Part shown: piece by piece, positions 12,283 to 25,028 of the stretch | How positions within the stretch are numbered: the stretch's first letter is position 1 | Layout: each line of letters opens with the position of its first letter | NCBI RefSeq assembly: GCF_019578655.1 | Contig: NC_063258.1 | Coordinates: forward strand, 25,362,802 to 25,426,801 | DNA length: 64,000 bases | Source of the DNA: Ricinus communis | Taxonomy: Eukaryota; Streptophyta; Magnoliopsida; Malpighiales; Euphorbiaceae | Reading direction: 5' to 3' | The notes under the pieces: model-generated | Seen by the model: only the letters and a program-made list of their open reading frames with translations | Told to the model about the DNA's origin: nothing | The model's database searches: none | Program-made: the position numbers and the translations under genes

Positions 12283-13099
12283 GATTAAAATGCCAATTTG
12301 ATTCCTGAACTTGGAGTAACATGCAATTAGCTCATATTTTAATTTCCTGACTCATTATCAATAACTTGATATAAAAATAAATTTTTATCGAGTTAGAGTA
12401 AAATTATTTAATTTTAACTTAATTTACTCTAATTATCTAATAAAAATAAATAATTAATATTTTTAATTAAATAATTAAATTAAATAATATTACCAAACTC
12501 ATATAAAATTATGTTTTTATAAATTTAAAATAAAATCTTATATTTAATAAATATCTAGTTTTAGTTTTTAATAAAAATACAATAATTTAATATTTTTCAG
12601 TCTTAACCTCGATCCGAATCTTGATTCATAGAGACATCGAATATTTATAAATTATTTAATTTAATAAAATTAAAATAATTTATTTATTATTTTAAATTAT
12701 TTATATAATCATGTAATGAAAATCAAAACCGAGTCACATATAAATTAAATTATTATTTTTTATAAACTAAAATCAAATATTGCTAAAATATAAGATTTTA
12801 TTTTATTTTTTTAGTAGCATAATTCTATATGAATTTATAATATTATTTAATTTAAAATTCTAATTAAAAATATTTTTATTAAATAATATGAATAAATTAT
12901 GTTAGAATTAAATAATTTTACTTTAATTCAATAAAAATCTATTTCATATAATTTGACATTTACTATGAAGTTCAAAAACTAAATTAATTTTCTACATTGA
13001 ATAATTGGGTTGAATTGATCATCTAATCAAATTACTATAAGAAATTAAAATTAAAATTAGTTGCCTATTAACTTTAAGAGACAAATTAGCATTTTAGCC
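12283..13099. mobile_element. Foldback/long-TIR element, copy A
   Basis: The left end GATTAAAATGCCAATTTG matches the reverse complement of the right end (CAAATTAGCATTTTAGCC). The two halves remain imperfect inverted repeats for several hundred bases: for example the left GAGTTAGAGTAAAATTATT block mirrors AATAATTTTACTTTAATTC on the right. The flanks TTTATTATGA and TTTATTAGAT may be a degraded 9-10 bp target duplication, which would fit Mutator. No coding capacity. Copy B at 14.4-15.4 kb belongs to the same family. Confidence 0.7.
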
Positions 13100-14380
13100 T
13101 TTTATTAGATGGCTGAAACAAAACTTTGAATTATGAGAATTATGATTGGAAAGATCCAACTAAGATTTCCGTCGCACCTGTCTTTGTCAGAAGAACAGGG
13201 TGAGTTGGTGTCACTATTGCCAGCTGGATAACTTGCATCAAATGGGCCCCTCATCACTCAGGTCCCACCTATCTCCAAGTCTAATTGACTAATGTCATAT
13301 GATCTTGTTCATATGCCCTTATACTTTTGACAAATTCTCAGTTTGTCCCACTAAATTCAACATTTCTACAATATGCATCTACATAGAGCGTGAATAAAAT
13401 ATTTAATATTTTTTTTTTCATATTTTAGTATTTTAATATTTAATACGAAAGAAATTAATCTTTATATCTTTCTATCGCTTTATCTTAATTTATATCTTAT
13501 TTACTTTTCTTCTATTTTTTATTTAATTTATTAATTTTTTATCACCGCATATTAAAATACTTATATTTTAGTATTATTTCTTACTCCTTAGTTGAAATAA
13601 AACCATCAAATTATTTTTCTCTGATCATATTTTAATTTAATATATAATAAATTTATTGCCATTTTAGACTCAAGAAAGATAATTATACAAATTATAAATT
13701 ACTGTTAAGATGAATAATTTATTTTTATTCTTCTTTGCAGTATTTCTTCTACTTAGATTTAATGAATCCTTTATTTTATTCATCTTTTTTCTTAATGAAT
13801 AATTTAAGTTTTTTTTTTTTTATAATAAATGTGTGAAAGTTTGTTTATCCATTTTAACTTTTTTCTTGTAATCATGTTACATAAAACAAATATGGATTCA
13901 TCTATTTTGTCCTTTTCTTTGTCTACTTTCTTTTATCATTGGTTAAATAATAAAGGAAAATTTAGGAATAATTGTATCAAATTCATGAATTGAAGATACT
14001 AAAAGTTTTAGTTCTAATTAGAAAATAAAATTATTTGTGATCAATTTGCTCTGGTGGGACAAGTTCAGGAGGTAAATTGACAATTTCTCTTTTTTGCTCT
14101 ATCTCCTCTTTACCCTCCCACCCACACAAGAACTGTACCCTTTAATTTTATTGGACCAGAGGACAGAAGTTTGTAATAAAAAATATTTGTTTTTTAAATA
14201 GTTTGGAGTGTGCAGTAAGCATCTTTTTAGGTTTAAAAAAACAATTAATCTTTTTGTATTAGCAGTGGTAATATATATTTCTAACTCAACACCTTAGAAC
14301 ACATTACAGTTAACAAATTAGCCATTGATTTTATTTGGAAGTGCAAAAATGCACTTTATTTTTTTTTAATAAGAAAGAAT
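13100..14380. other. AT-rich spacer between two foldback elements
   Basis: No gene recognised. A more GC-balanced unique patch lies at ~13150-13320. The remainder is AT-rich. Confidence 0.5.
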
Positions 14381-15366
14381 GGCTAAAATGCCAATTTGCC
14401 TCTTGAACTTGGAATCAATGGACAATTAGCTCATATTTTAATTTTCTAGACAGTTTATCAAACAACTTGGCAAAAATGCTTAATTTAACCCAATTAAAAG
14501 ACTTACTCAATATAAAATATTTAATATAGTCCTCGAATTTCATACTATATGTCAATTATAGAAAAACTGATTTTAATTGAGTTAAAGTAAAATTATTAAA
14601 ATTTAACATAATTTAACAAAAATAATTATATATAATTTATTCATATTGTTTAACAAAAATAAATATATCATATTTTTAATTAAAAATTTTAAATTAAATA
14701 ATATTATCGAACTCATATGAAATTATGTTTTTATAAAAATAGAATAAGATCTTATATTTTAGCAATGCTTAGTCTTAGTTTTTAACAAAAATAATAATTT
14801 GTTTAGCATGTAACTCGGTCTCGGATCTTCACATGATGATTATATAAATAATTCTAAAAAATAAAAAAATTTCAAATAAATCTTTGATAATATTAAATTA
14901 AATAATTTATAAATATTAGGCATTTCTTCGAGTCAAGATTTTGACTAAGTTTGAGAATGAGAAATTAAAATATTATTTTTTAATAGAAATTAAGACTAAA
15001 TATTATTAAAATATTAAATTTTATTCTAAATTTATAAAAACGTAATTTTATGAATTTAGTAATATTATTTAATTTAAGTTTTTTATTAAAAATATTATCT
15101 TATTATTTTATTAGATAACTAGAGTAAAATACGTTAAAATTAAATAAATTTACTCTAATTCAATAAAAAATATTATTTTTATAAAATTTAACATTTATTA
15201 TGAAGTTAAAAAATCAAATTAAACTTTTTTTTATAATGACTAAGTAATTTGATTAGAGTGAATCAATCACTTTTATCAAATTGATGGATAAATCAGTCAG
15301 AAAATTAAAATATGAGCTAATTACTAGTTACCTCTAAATTCATATAGCAAATTAGCACTTTACACT
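14381..15366. mobile_element. Foldback/long-TIR element, copy B
   Basis: It starts GGCTAAAATGCCAATTTG, continues CTTGAACTTGG, then CAATTAGCTCATATTTTAA, colinear with the start of copy A. It ends with the inverse (AAAATATGAGCTAATTACT... CAAATTAGCACTTTAC). The two arms pair imperfectly over most of the element. No coding capacity and no clear target duplication, so the outer boundary on the right is approximate. Confidence 0.65.
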
Positions 15367-16698
15367 CCACAATAATCCATCTAAAAATTAAATTTTTTAT
15401 TAAATTGTATTTTTCTTATAATTCTATTTAACATTGAATATCTTTATAGTAATTATATAGTAATCAACCATTTGCATCTCATTTCTCTTAGCAATTTTAC
15501 GATTTTCTTAAAAAGGGAAAAGAGTAAGGAAATGTAATTAGTTTTGCTCTTTCCCGTCCAAAAGAATAATGTAGAAATTAATGCACTCTCTTCCATTTAA
15601 ATGTTTTTTAAGTATTCTTTTTCTACCAACTTTCTTCTTCCAATCTATATTTGAATAATTGATGGCTTAAGTTTTGTCATTTATGAACCCTTTATTTTTG
15701 GGGCCTTTGTACCATAAATAGCTTCTTATTAAAATATATGCATTTACAATTTTTAACTCAAGTAATTTATGGTACCTATAAAATAAAAGTAACTTTATAT
15801 TCCTTTTTCATAATCAAGACATAATTCTCTTTCTTTTCTTTTTTTAATTAATTTTTTTTAACAAAAATAATTAGTTTATTTTAAGACTTGCAAGAACTTG
15901 TAACAACATTACTGTAGAAACTCCATCTACAATTACAACAAGTTGCTGTTTTCACCTTTCATGTAAGATAATGGGTAGGAGTGGTTTCCATGCACATTTT
16001 TGGATCAATTCAACCCATGATTTAAGAAGAAAAGAATATGAAAAGAAATCATATCCCCACATTTCCTCCCACGTTCATTAGCAATCATTAAGGGTAAATT
16101 GCCAATCTGTGGCCATAATGCAATCATATAAACAGCTAAAATTAACAATCATCACTATCAAATTAGAATGATCCACCTCACAAATCTGAAGGCAAAATGC
16201 ACACCACTTTTACTTGGTAGGAGCCAGCATAAGCAAATATCCAAAAGAAGAAGGGCATAACAGCAAAACAAAATTGCATAAACATAACCAAAAAAGAGAA
16301 AAAGATTCGAATCTTCCCATTAGAACATTCCAAGTAAAATTCGGATCAAACGGCTAAAAATTCCCATGAAAAAAATTCCAAAAGCATCATTCCTTGGCAT
16401 CCTCTTCCTCACACACAAAATTTAACACCCACATTTTTTTGCCAACCTTAACACCATCAACAAACAACATTAACAAACTCCCTCTTTCTCTCTCTAAAAT
16501 AAAAACACACCCTCCACTTCCCTCTCTCCGCCGGAAAACCCCATTCCGGTGGCGGGAACGAAAATTCAACCCTTTTAAGCATCTGGGTTTTCTTGTTTTA
16601 ATTTTTGGTTTTCTTTTCCTTTTATGGTCTTTCTTGTTCATCAGTATTTGAAAGTTAGTTGGTTTTTTGTTTATTATTGTTATTGTTCTGGCATTGAA
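15367..16698 (+). other. Spacer and 5' leader of the MGDG synthase gene
   Basis: No further gene. The last ~300 nt are pyrimidine-rich (CTCCCTCTTTCTCTCTCT near 16480), like a plant 5' UTR. An in-frame upstream ATG sits at 16624, with no stop before the main start. Confidence 0.5.
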
Positions 16699-19307
16699 AT
16701 GGTGATGAAAGTTGCATCTCCAAGAAAAGCTTCATTAACAGAAGTGTTACAAAGAGTGTATGGGAATTTTGGGTCCAATAGTAGCAGCTATAGTAACCAC
16801 AGCAACAACCATCATCAAGTAAAGAAATATTATATACATGAAAGCGAAGATGATTTTGAAGAGGAAGATGGCACTATGGAACTTGTACAAATTGGTGCTG
16901 AAAGAACCAAGAATGTGTTGATTCTTATGAGTGATACAGGAGGTGGCCATCGTGCTTCTGCTGAAGCCATTAGAGATGCTTTTAAGCTCGAGTATGGCGA
17001 TGAATACAGGGTGTGTTTCCTGTTTCTTGATCTTGTTTTAGATTTTTTCTTCTTAATAGTTTTGTTTTGTCTGTTTCTTGGGTCAATTGATATAGGCTAT
17101 GTTTTCCTGGACTTTTCTTGGATACATATACCTTTCTTGCAAATCTTTGAAATTTTTCTTTCTTGTTTATTTTCATTTTTGTTATGATCTGCACGTAAAT
17201 CTTGTTCTTTCATTCGTTTTGAATGACCAATTTTCCTTAGCTTTTCTCCTTCAACAAGAATTCTCCATTTCAATCAATTCACTTATGATGAAGTTTCCAA
17301 TTTTGGGATTATTAGAGCATTAAGACAAAATATACGTGTTAAATAAGTGCTTCAATTTCTATTTTCCAATTGAACCTTATGCTTCAAGGCTTCTTTTCTC
17401 TACAATCTTAGCTGTGTAAATTTATTTTCTTTCTCAGAATTGAATTCCTTTTTCTTCTTTTTCTTTTTACTGTTTATGATTATTCTCAGGTTTTGTTAAA
17501 AGAAATGCATAATTTACCATACACTAATTAATAGACATATAAAGTATAAACATCCATTAATTAAAAAATCATTGTCTTCGAGATTATGATTCAAATTTAC
17601 AAGTCTTTTCTTTCTGGGTTCAGATAATTGTGAAGGATGTGTGGAAAGAGTACACAGGGTGGCCACTAAATGATATGGAGAGACAATATAAATTCATGGT
17701 GAAACATGTACAGCTATGGAAGGTTGCATTTCACAGTACCTCTCCGAGATGGATACACAGCTGCTATCTTGCTGCCATTGCTGCTTACTACGCCAAGTAC
17801 TTTAGTTCCTTGGCAACTTTTATTTTTCATTTTCTTGTAATAATGTTGAATATAAATTAATGGAATTTCTTATATGATTGCAGGGAGGTGGAGGCTGGTT
17901 TAATGGAGTACAAGCCAGATATTATCATCAGTGTTCATCCATTAATGCAGCATATTCCTTTATGGGTTCTTAAATGGCAAGGTCTACAAAAGAAAGTGGT
18001 TTTCGTTACAGTCATCACAGATCTTAACACCTGTCATCCTACATGGTTAGTTAGTTGGCAGAGAAAATATCATTTTCAAGTTAGCTGTTTTGCTGTTTTG
18101 TTTATCTTTGTTCATCATATATGACTAATTTTTTGACATTGAAAACTACCTTCAGGTTTCATCCTGGAGTCAATAGATGTTACTGCCCTTCAAAGGAGGT
18201 GGCCAAGAGAGCTTTACTAGATGGTCTTGATGAGTCTCAAATTAGAGTTTTTGGCTTGCCTATTCGGCCTTCTTTTGCTCGTGCAGCTTTTTCTAAGGTG
18301 CATAATCTTGATCTTTCGTTTATATGCACACTCATTCACTAGCTTGTAGGATAGAATTCTGATCTTATGTTGATTGTTTTTCTGCTGCTTCTTTTTAGGA
18401 TGACCTAAGAGAAGAGCTTGAAATGGATCCTCATTTGCCTGCAGTTTTGCTGATGGGAGGTGGTGAAGGTATGGGTCCTGTCAAGAAAACTGCAGAGGCT
18501 TTAGGACAATCACTTTTCGATAAGGAACTTGGAAAACCAATTGGGCAATTAATCATCATATGCGGCCGTAATAAGGTTCTTAAATCTACACTAGAATCGG
18601 CAGACTGGAACGTACCTGTTAAGGTAATTGATTTACTTCTTGAAATTATGGTACATATAGTATATATTAATATGGTAAAAACATCCATTCATTGAGTTTG
18701 GCATTGTCATATTGCAGGTTAGAGCATTTGAGACGCAGATGGAGAAATGGATGGGAGCTTGTGACTGCATAATTACGAAAGTATGCTACAGATGTTTCTT
18801 TCTTAACAGTTTCCCTTCAATTTCTGTAAATGTATTCTTATAGAATCTGTTGTTTTTTCAATGTTTTTATAGGCTGGACCTGGTACAATTGCAGAGGCAT
18901 TGATTAGAGGCCTTCCCATTGTTCTCAATGACTACATTCCTGGACAAGTAAGCAACCAAAACATTCTGCATATTCGCCATATGCTCAATCGACAAACTTA
19001 GTTTTAATTTGAAACTCCTTTTTCCTTCTTCATTTTGTGATTTCAGGAAAAGGGCAATGTGCCTTATGTAGTAGACAATGGTGCTGGTGTCTTCACAAGA
19101 AGTCCTAAAGAAACAGCAAGAATTGTAACCGAATGGTTTACCACGAAAACAGATGAATTCAAGACAACGTCAGAGAATTCACTTAAACTAGCACAGCCAG
19201 AAGCAGTATTCGATATTGTGAGAGACATTCATCAACTTGCTCAAGAACGCGGTCCTCTAGCCAACATTCCATACATATTGACATCATCTTTCACAGGTCT
19301 GATCTGA
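16699..19307 (+). CDS. MGD2: Monogalactosyldiacylglycerol synthase, type B (MGD2/MGD3-like)
   Basis: Eight exons, 16699-17010, 17624-17796, 17884-18045, 18156-18297, 18399-18623, 18718-18780, 18873-18947 and 19047-19307, join in frame to 470 residues, close to the ~468 of Arabidopsis MGD2. The enzyme transfers galactose from UDP-Gal to diacylglycerol to make MGDG, the main plastid lipid. The sequence shows the GT28-type N-terminal block [19 protein letters not shown], the [29 protein letters not shown] and MGGGEGMGP blocks, and the C-terminal nucleotide-sugar site [10 protein letters not shown] plus [16 protein letters not shown]. The N-terminus is short and lacks a chloroplast transit peptide, which is typical of type-B enzymes. 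These act at the outer plastid envelope and are induced by phosphate starvation. I chose the ATG at 16699 because the conserved sequence begins there; an in-frame ATG at 16624 would add 25 mostly hydrophobic residues. MGD2 and MGD3 cannot be told apart here. Confidence 0.95.
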
Positions 19308-20200
19308 TTGAAAAAAAAAATAAAAAATTTCTGCATCTTCCACTATTACAGTTATAACAGTAACACCAAGGTTTGATCTTCTGGAATGCAATGTACAGCT
19401 AGCTTTAATAGAATATCATTCTTTTGAGCACCAAAATTGAGGGGTAAGCATGCTATATTGTCCTTAAGGTAAGAGGAACACTGAACACCAAAACTGGTGT
19501 GTCAATTCTGCTAATTAAGCGTGCTCCGATACTTAAAAGGGCTGGTGAAATTTAGGGTATTTCTCTTTTTTGGAAGAAGTTAGGTTTATGGGTGAAAGTT
19601 ATTATGTTGTAATCTGTTCTTAATATTTCATTATTTTAAGTATTTTTCTTTAGGGTTTATTGCTTGAAGTTTTGGCCTTGTATGCTTGCCAAGGATGAAT
19701 CTACTTAGCAAGAAAGATGTAAAAAAATTTGCTTGCCTTATAATTGTACTTTGTGTTCTATAAAGATTGCTTCAAAGTTAAGAGTAGATAACAGGTTGAT
19801 ACTAGCTGACAGTGACAAGGGAGAGATGAGTGTAAACATCATGGGACCTTAAAAAAGTGTAAGACATAAGTTTGTCCAGAAGCAGACAATTTATAATCAG
19901 CTCATGTGGGTTTTTGACACCTACCTCAACCCTTTTTTTTCTTTTACATAATAAACAAGAACCAGAAACTGTCAATTTTCATGAGATACAGTGTGGTCTG
20001 CTCTATTTGAATAGGTACTTACCTTATGATCTTTCCTTCCAATGTTATTATTGCTCTAATTTTATATCTGAAACAAAGCAAATATAGGTAGTTATACTTA
20101 CTTATCATCAGAGGAATGGTAGTTTTTGACTCTTTCTGAGAAGTGCCCTGTTGAAACTGCATCCCATGTTATGTAGAAAAAATAGGTACAAGAGTCGACC
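19308..20200 (+). other. 3' UTR and spacer downstream of the MGDG synthase gene
   Basis: It includes an A-rich stretch right after the stop and a T-rich region at 19550-19660 that probably holds the polyadenylation site. No other gene is seen. Confidence 0.5.
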
Positions 20201-21173
20201 CAAATCAGATGACCTCAAAATTTTCTTTTTGGCCCATATTTATTTTTATCGGTGAGATAATAAATAAAATATGTTAATATTTTAAGATTGGTAAGATAAA
20301 ATAATATTATTATGAAATAAAATATAGTCTAACATACATTTTTAAAAATTATGTATATAAATACTTTTATTGTATAAAAAAATATTTTTTTAAGATAAAA
20401 TTTAAAAATATATAATTTATTATAATAAAAAATTAATTTATATTTATAATTAGTTTAAATTTAGATCAAAATTTTTATTATTATATAAATATTATTTCTA
20501 TAGAGGACATCATAATAAAAACATTTTAAGGCACATATAAAATAGTCAGCACATTACATCTTAAAAAGCCAAGTTGTGTCTTGAGGGGTGGTTGGTACAG
20601 TGGACAAATGACAGATGGGCAGATTCTGTGAATAATAAACAATAGAGATGGTGACATGTGGAGGAGTGTAGGCAGCCATGTGGCTTTGGCCAGGACAAAG
20701 GACATATTCCTCCTTAACTTGTGCTAAGGGAACAAATATACGCTATTTATATCTATTTTACTAAATTAGCTCAAGACTTCTATTTATGTCTCGATTTAAC
20801 CCAAATAAGGAGTGTGTAAGAAAGGGGTGTGTGTCTATTTATTTCATGTATTCACTTCTACTAGCAATAAAATGATTCCTAACTATTTAACTAGAAGACA
20901 CCAAACAATAAAAATTCAAAAAGTAAAAGGATATTGGTTTCTTTATTTGACAAAAGTCCAAACAATAGTCTTTTTTAAGAGGACCCATATTTATCACAAC
21001 TAAAATTGATCAATTTATTAAAACCAAAAAGGATAATCAAATGGTGGGTCAATTCAATTTAAATCAAAAAAGGAAATTACAAGGAGAAAATTCCATCATC
21101 AAAATAAATTAAGTTTTCTGCCTTGATGGCTAATATTAGTATGAACTTATTATCAATATGGTAAGTATAAAAG

Positions 21174-21175
<2 letters not shown>

Positions 21176-21214
<39 letters not shown>
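21176..21214. repeat. (TA)n microsatellite
   Basis: About 19 uninterrupted TA units within the AT-rich block. Confidence 0.95.
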
Positions 21215-21216
<2 letters not shown>

Positions 21217-22140
21217 CAATCTTTTAGTATTATTTTTTTTCACATGGCATATCGTATAACTCTTAAATTAATTTTTTTAATTCTTAGAGAATTAATCAAT
21301 TGTAATATATTTTTATTGTTTTAGAGAGTATTTTATCACAATTTTATCACCTTAGTTATAATATTAAATTATTTTTTATTTTTTATTATCATATTTATAC
21401 TTATTTACTATTCATCTATCTTTTCATTCTGTCTTATATATATTTTATTAAAATTATTTTAACATTTTTCAACTTTAGATAAAACCGACTTTGTTAATAG
21501 AATTCAATTTTTATATTAATAAATAAAATATTTTTAGGATATTTATTAAAAAGTAATTTTTAGATTTACATTTTTTATGTAATTCAATAAAACAAAAAAT
21601 GAAATAGAATATTTGTATTTTATACATGTAAAGTAAATTAATATTATTGAATTATATACTTAAAAATTAAGATTAATTAAACAATCAAATACTAAACCAA
21701 ATTATATTGGAATAATTTAATTTGGTTTGATTTATTTTTTAATATATTTAATATTTTTTAAATTTTATTAGATATTCCCAATTATTTAGATTTATATAAA
21801 TATTGTAAATAAAATAAATTAAAAAATCTGAACAAGTTTTTATTTAGTGAATGATTCAATTATTATTAAAATTAATAAACCGGGGAATTTAAAAGGATTA
21901 TAGATTATTATCTATATTTATTTAGTATTATATATTATTTATGATTAAAAATAATATTTTTAATAATTTAAAAATATTCATAACAAAAGATTATATACAA
22001 TTAACTGCCGGATTGTGTGAATATTAATTTAGTTTATTTATATTGTATAGACTTTCAATGAATTTAAATAAAAAGGAAAAAAAAGAATTCTTGACTAATT
22101 TATTAGAATAGTTCAAATTTAAATTATTTGGCCCTTTTAA

Positions 22141-22229
22141 CATAAGTCTATGAAGGATTTGAATCCTTATATTACAGAGATGCCTGTTTCTTTTTTTCTA
22201 AATTATATATATTAATTTCTAAAATTTAA

Positions 22230-22266
<37 letters not shown>

Positions 22267-22400
22267 ATTTTAATATATAAAACTTTTATGAAGAATTTAA
22301 ATTCTTATATTCCAAAAATGTCTTTCTTTCTTTCTAAATTATATATATTAATTTCTAAAACTTAAATTTTTTTTTGATATCTATGTTTAATTTTTAATAT
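22141..22400 (+). repeat. Tandem direct duplication, ~130 bp
   Basis: Two diverged copies share the order: TATGAAGGATTTGAAT-like, CTTATATT, ATGCCTGTTTC or ATGTCTTTCTT, TAAATTATATATATTAATT, then CTAAAAxTTAAATTT. The first copy ends in a (TA)n array. Confidence 0.7.
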
Positions 22401-25028
22401 ATAAATTTTTTTATTTTGATACATGAGATTTAAATTTATGTGTAATTTTATATTTTTATTAATTTATTAATTAATAATTTACATTCATAATTGAATATTC
22501 ATTATAATTTTAAGGAATAATATATTAAAAATAAATTAATTTTTTAATTAGATAATAATTATTCTAAAAATAGCATGTTAATTATTTTAATATATTAAAT
22601 AATAAATTAATTTTCTAATTAGACAATAATTTTAATTATAAAAATAATTTTTAAATATTAAATTCATTATTAAATTAATTTTTAATTACATAATAATTCC
22701 TAATTCTAGAATAATACTAGAATTAATAAATAAATATTTTAAAAATAATTTTTATATTATTATATTAATAAAATTTAAAAAATTAAAGATATTTAAAAAT
22801 AATTAGTCTTTAATTTTTTTTAGAATATCATAAATTAACATTAAATATCAAATAATTTATTAGTTTATATCTATAAATTTAATTTTATAATTAAAATAAT
22901 AATAAAAGTCGTGCAATGCATACATAAAATTATTAATTTATACTAAATTCACATATCAATTGAGCTTTTATGGTCGACAAGTTTAGCTAGCCAATTATTT
23001 TTAACAATTATATAATATATAATATTAATATTTGAAATTAATTTTTTTTAACAATATACTAATTTTTTGATATAATTTTTTTATTTATGACAAATATAAT
23101 TAAAATTTATATAAAAATTTATTAATTTATTAATTAATAAATTACGTTTCTAATTAAATGCTAATTTTAATTTTAAAAGATAATATTTAAATATAATTTT
23201 TAATAATATATTAATTAATTAAATAATTTTTTAATTAAAGAACACTGCTAATATATTTTTAAAAATAATAAATTAATAATATTTTAGTATTATATTGATT
23301 AATAGATTAATTTTCTAATTAGATATAATTTAAATTTTAGAAAATAATATTTCAAATAATATATTCACTAATAAATTAATTCTTAATTACATAATAATTT
23401 TAATTCTAAGAGATAGTAAAATAATTTATATTAATAGTATAAATTTGCATAATGCTAAAGATTAATTAGTAAATATTCTAAATTATTATATTATTACATT
23501 AAAATATCAAAAAATATATATTTATTATTATTTTAAAATATTACAAATAGATATTAAATATTAAATTTTAAATTTTATTAAATTTTATTAAATTTTATCT
23601 ATAATTCTAATTTTATTAGAAAACTCATAAAACATATATATTTTTACTATATTTATTAAAAATACATATAAAAAAAGTAATACATACGAATATAACGTAA
23701 GCTTACATTATATGATAAATAACAGTAATTATTATACATATTTTAGTTAGATAATTCAATAACTGTATTCCACATAAATTTTTTGTGACAAAATAAATTT
23801 TTGAGATTTAAAAAATATTTATATTTTATATCTACTCCATGAAAGAAGAAAGCAAAATTCTTTTTATTTTGCTCAGATTTTTCTAAAAAAAGTTATCATG
23901 TATTAAGTATTAAGAAATTGAAAGCATAAAGAGAGTTATTTATAAAGAAAAATAAAATATTGCACCATAAATTCAACATGGAACATCCTTAATGTATTTT
24001 CTAGACAATTTTTTGACAGCTAAAGCAACAAAAAGAAAAAAGAAAATTCAAAACTAGTTTTCTTGGAGATTTTAAAATTGCAATGACACAAATAATAGAA
24101 TAATTAATAAAAAACAGTATTAAAATAATTAAAATATTAAAGAGACCTATATAAAAAACACAAGGAAACATTAATATATAAAATTAATCATACATAATTT
24201 TCCAAAATTTTTTATGTGTTTTTTGATATATTGGTTGGTATTATTAATTATGGTTTATGATTAAGTTTTTTTCCACTCTTTATTATGTTATTAATAAAAT
24301 TCTTAGTATTGTTTGGAGTAGTCTAAAGCAGCAAAATAGGAGTGAATAGAAAAAAGTTAAATCGAATTGATAAAAAATAAATTACAAAATTACTTAATTT
24401 AATTAGTTTGTTTGGTTTTAATATCAATGTCAAATTCTAAATAAAAACTCAATAGAAAACTGAATAAATCTATTTTATTAATTCTTTTATATGGATAATG
24501 ATTTTTACAGAAATATTTTGTCTTTATGATTTTACCATTTATTAGAATATCGGTAAATCAAACGTATCTTTTATTTTTTAATTAATTCAGAAATGAATAA
24601 TTATTTTACTGATTCTCAATCAACTCACCAAATTATACTTTTTTTTTTTCTTTTCTTTTTACTTTGGTTTTGAGTTAAAAAAGAAAAAATTCGTTAGATT
24701 GATCTTTTCTACGGCACCGTCCAATACCGAATCGTGATCAGCCGTAACAGGAGTTGAATGCTGCCGTTTTGGATTTCCACCTTTGCGTAAACGGTAAATC
24801 TAACTGCCGAGCATAAACTTCCACCCACCAGAAAAAGGCACAGGCAAATTTAAACTTCATCAGGTAACTAATTTCAATAGCTAAGACTTCTATAAAATCT
24901 ATGTCTTCTAATTTTCTTTTCCCCTTCTTTCAGCTGAATTCAGATAATCATCTTTCCGGGTAGACTTGGGCTGCACCCACCTGATTCGGATTCTTGAGCT
25001 CAAGAAATCACATTCTTTCGAAGAACAA

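Larger units (their letters stand above)
20201..25028. other. Extremely AT-rich gene-free block with local repeats
   Basis: No coding sequence. It contains (TA)n arrays at ~21176-21214 and ~22232-22263. A ~130-bp direct duplication lies at ~22141-22275 and ~22280-22400, sharing TATGAAGGATTTGAATCC-like text and TAAATTATATATATTAATT. Diverged repeats rich in TTAATTTATTAATTAATAA fill ~22440-23420. It is probably decayed transposon or satellite-like sequence, but no element ends are visible. A less AT-rich patch at 20575-20720 and one at 24710-24850 stand out; the latter is the probable promoter and leader of ARPC3. Confidence 0.55.

Noticed and set aside
16387..16651. Two overlapping ~85-residue open frames in the MGDG synthase leader
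   Set aside because: Neither resembles a known protein and the plus-strand one does not begin with ATG. The segment reads as a pyrimidine-rich 5' UTR.
20812..21003. Small open frame in the AT-rich block
   Set aside because: Composition typical of chance open frames, with no motif or promoter context.
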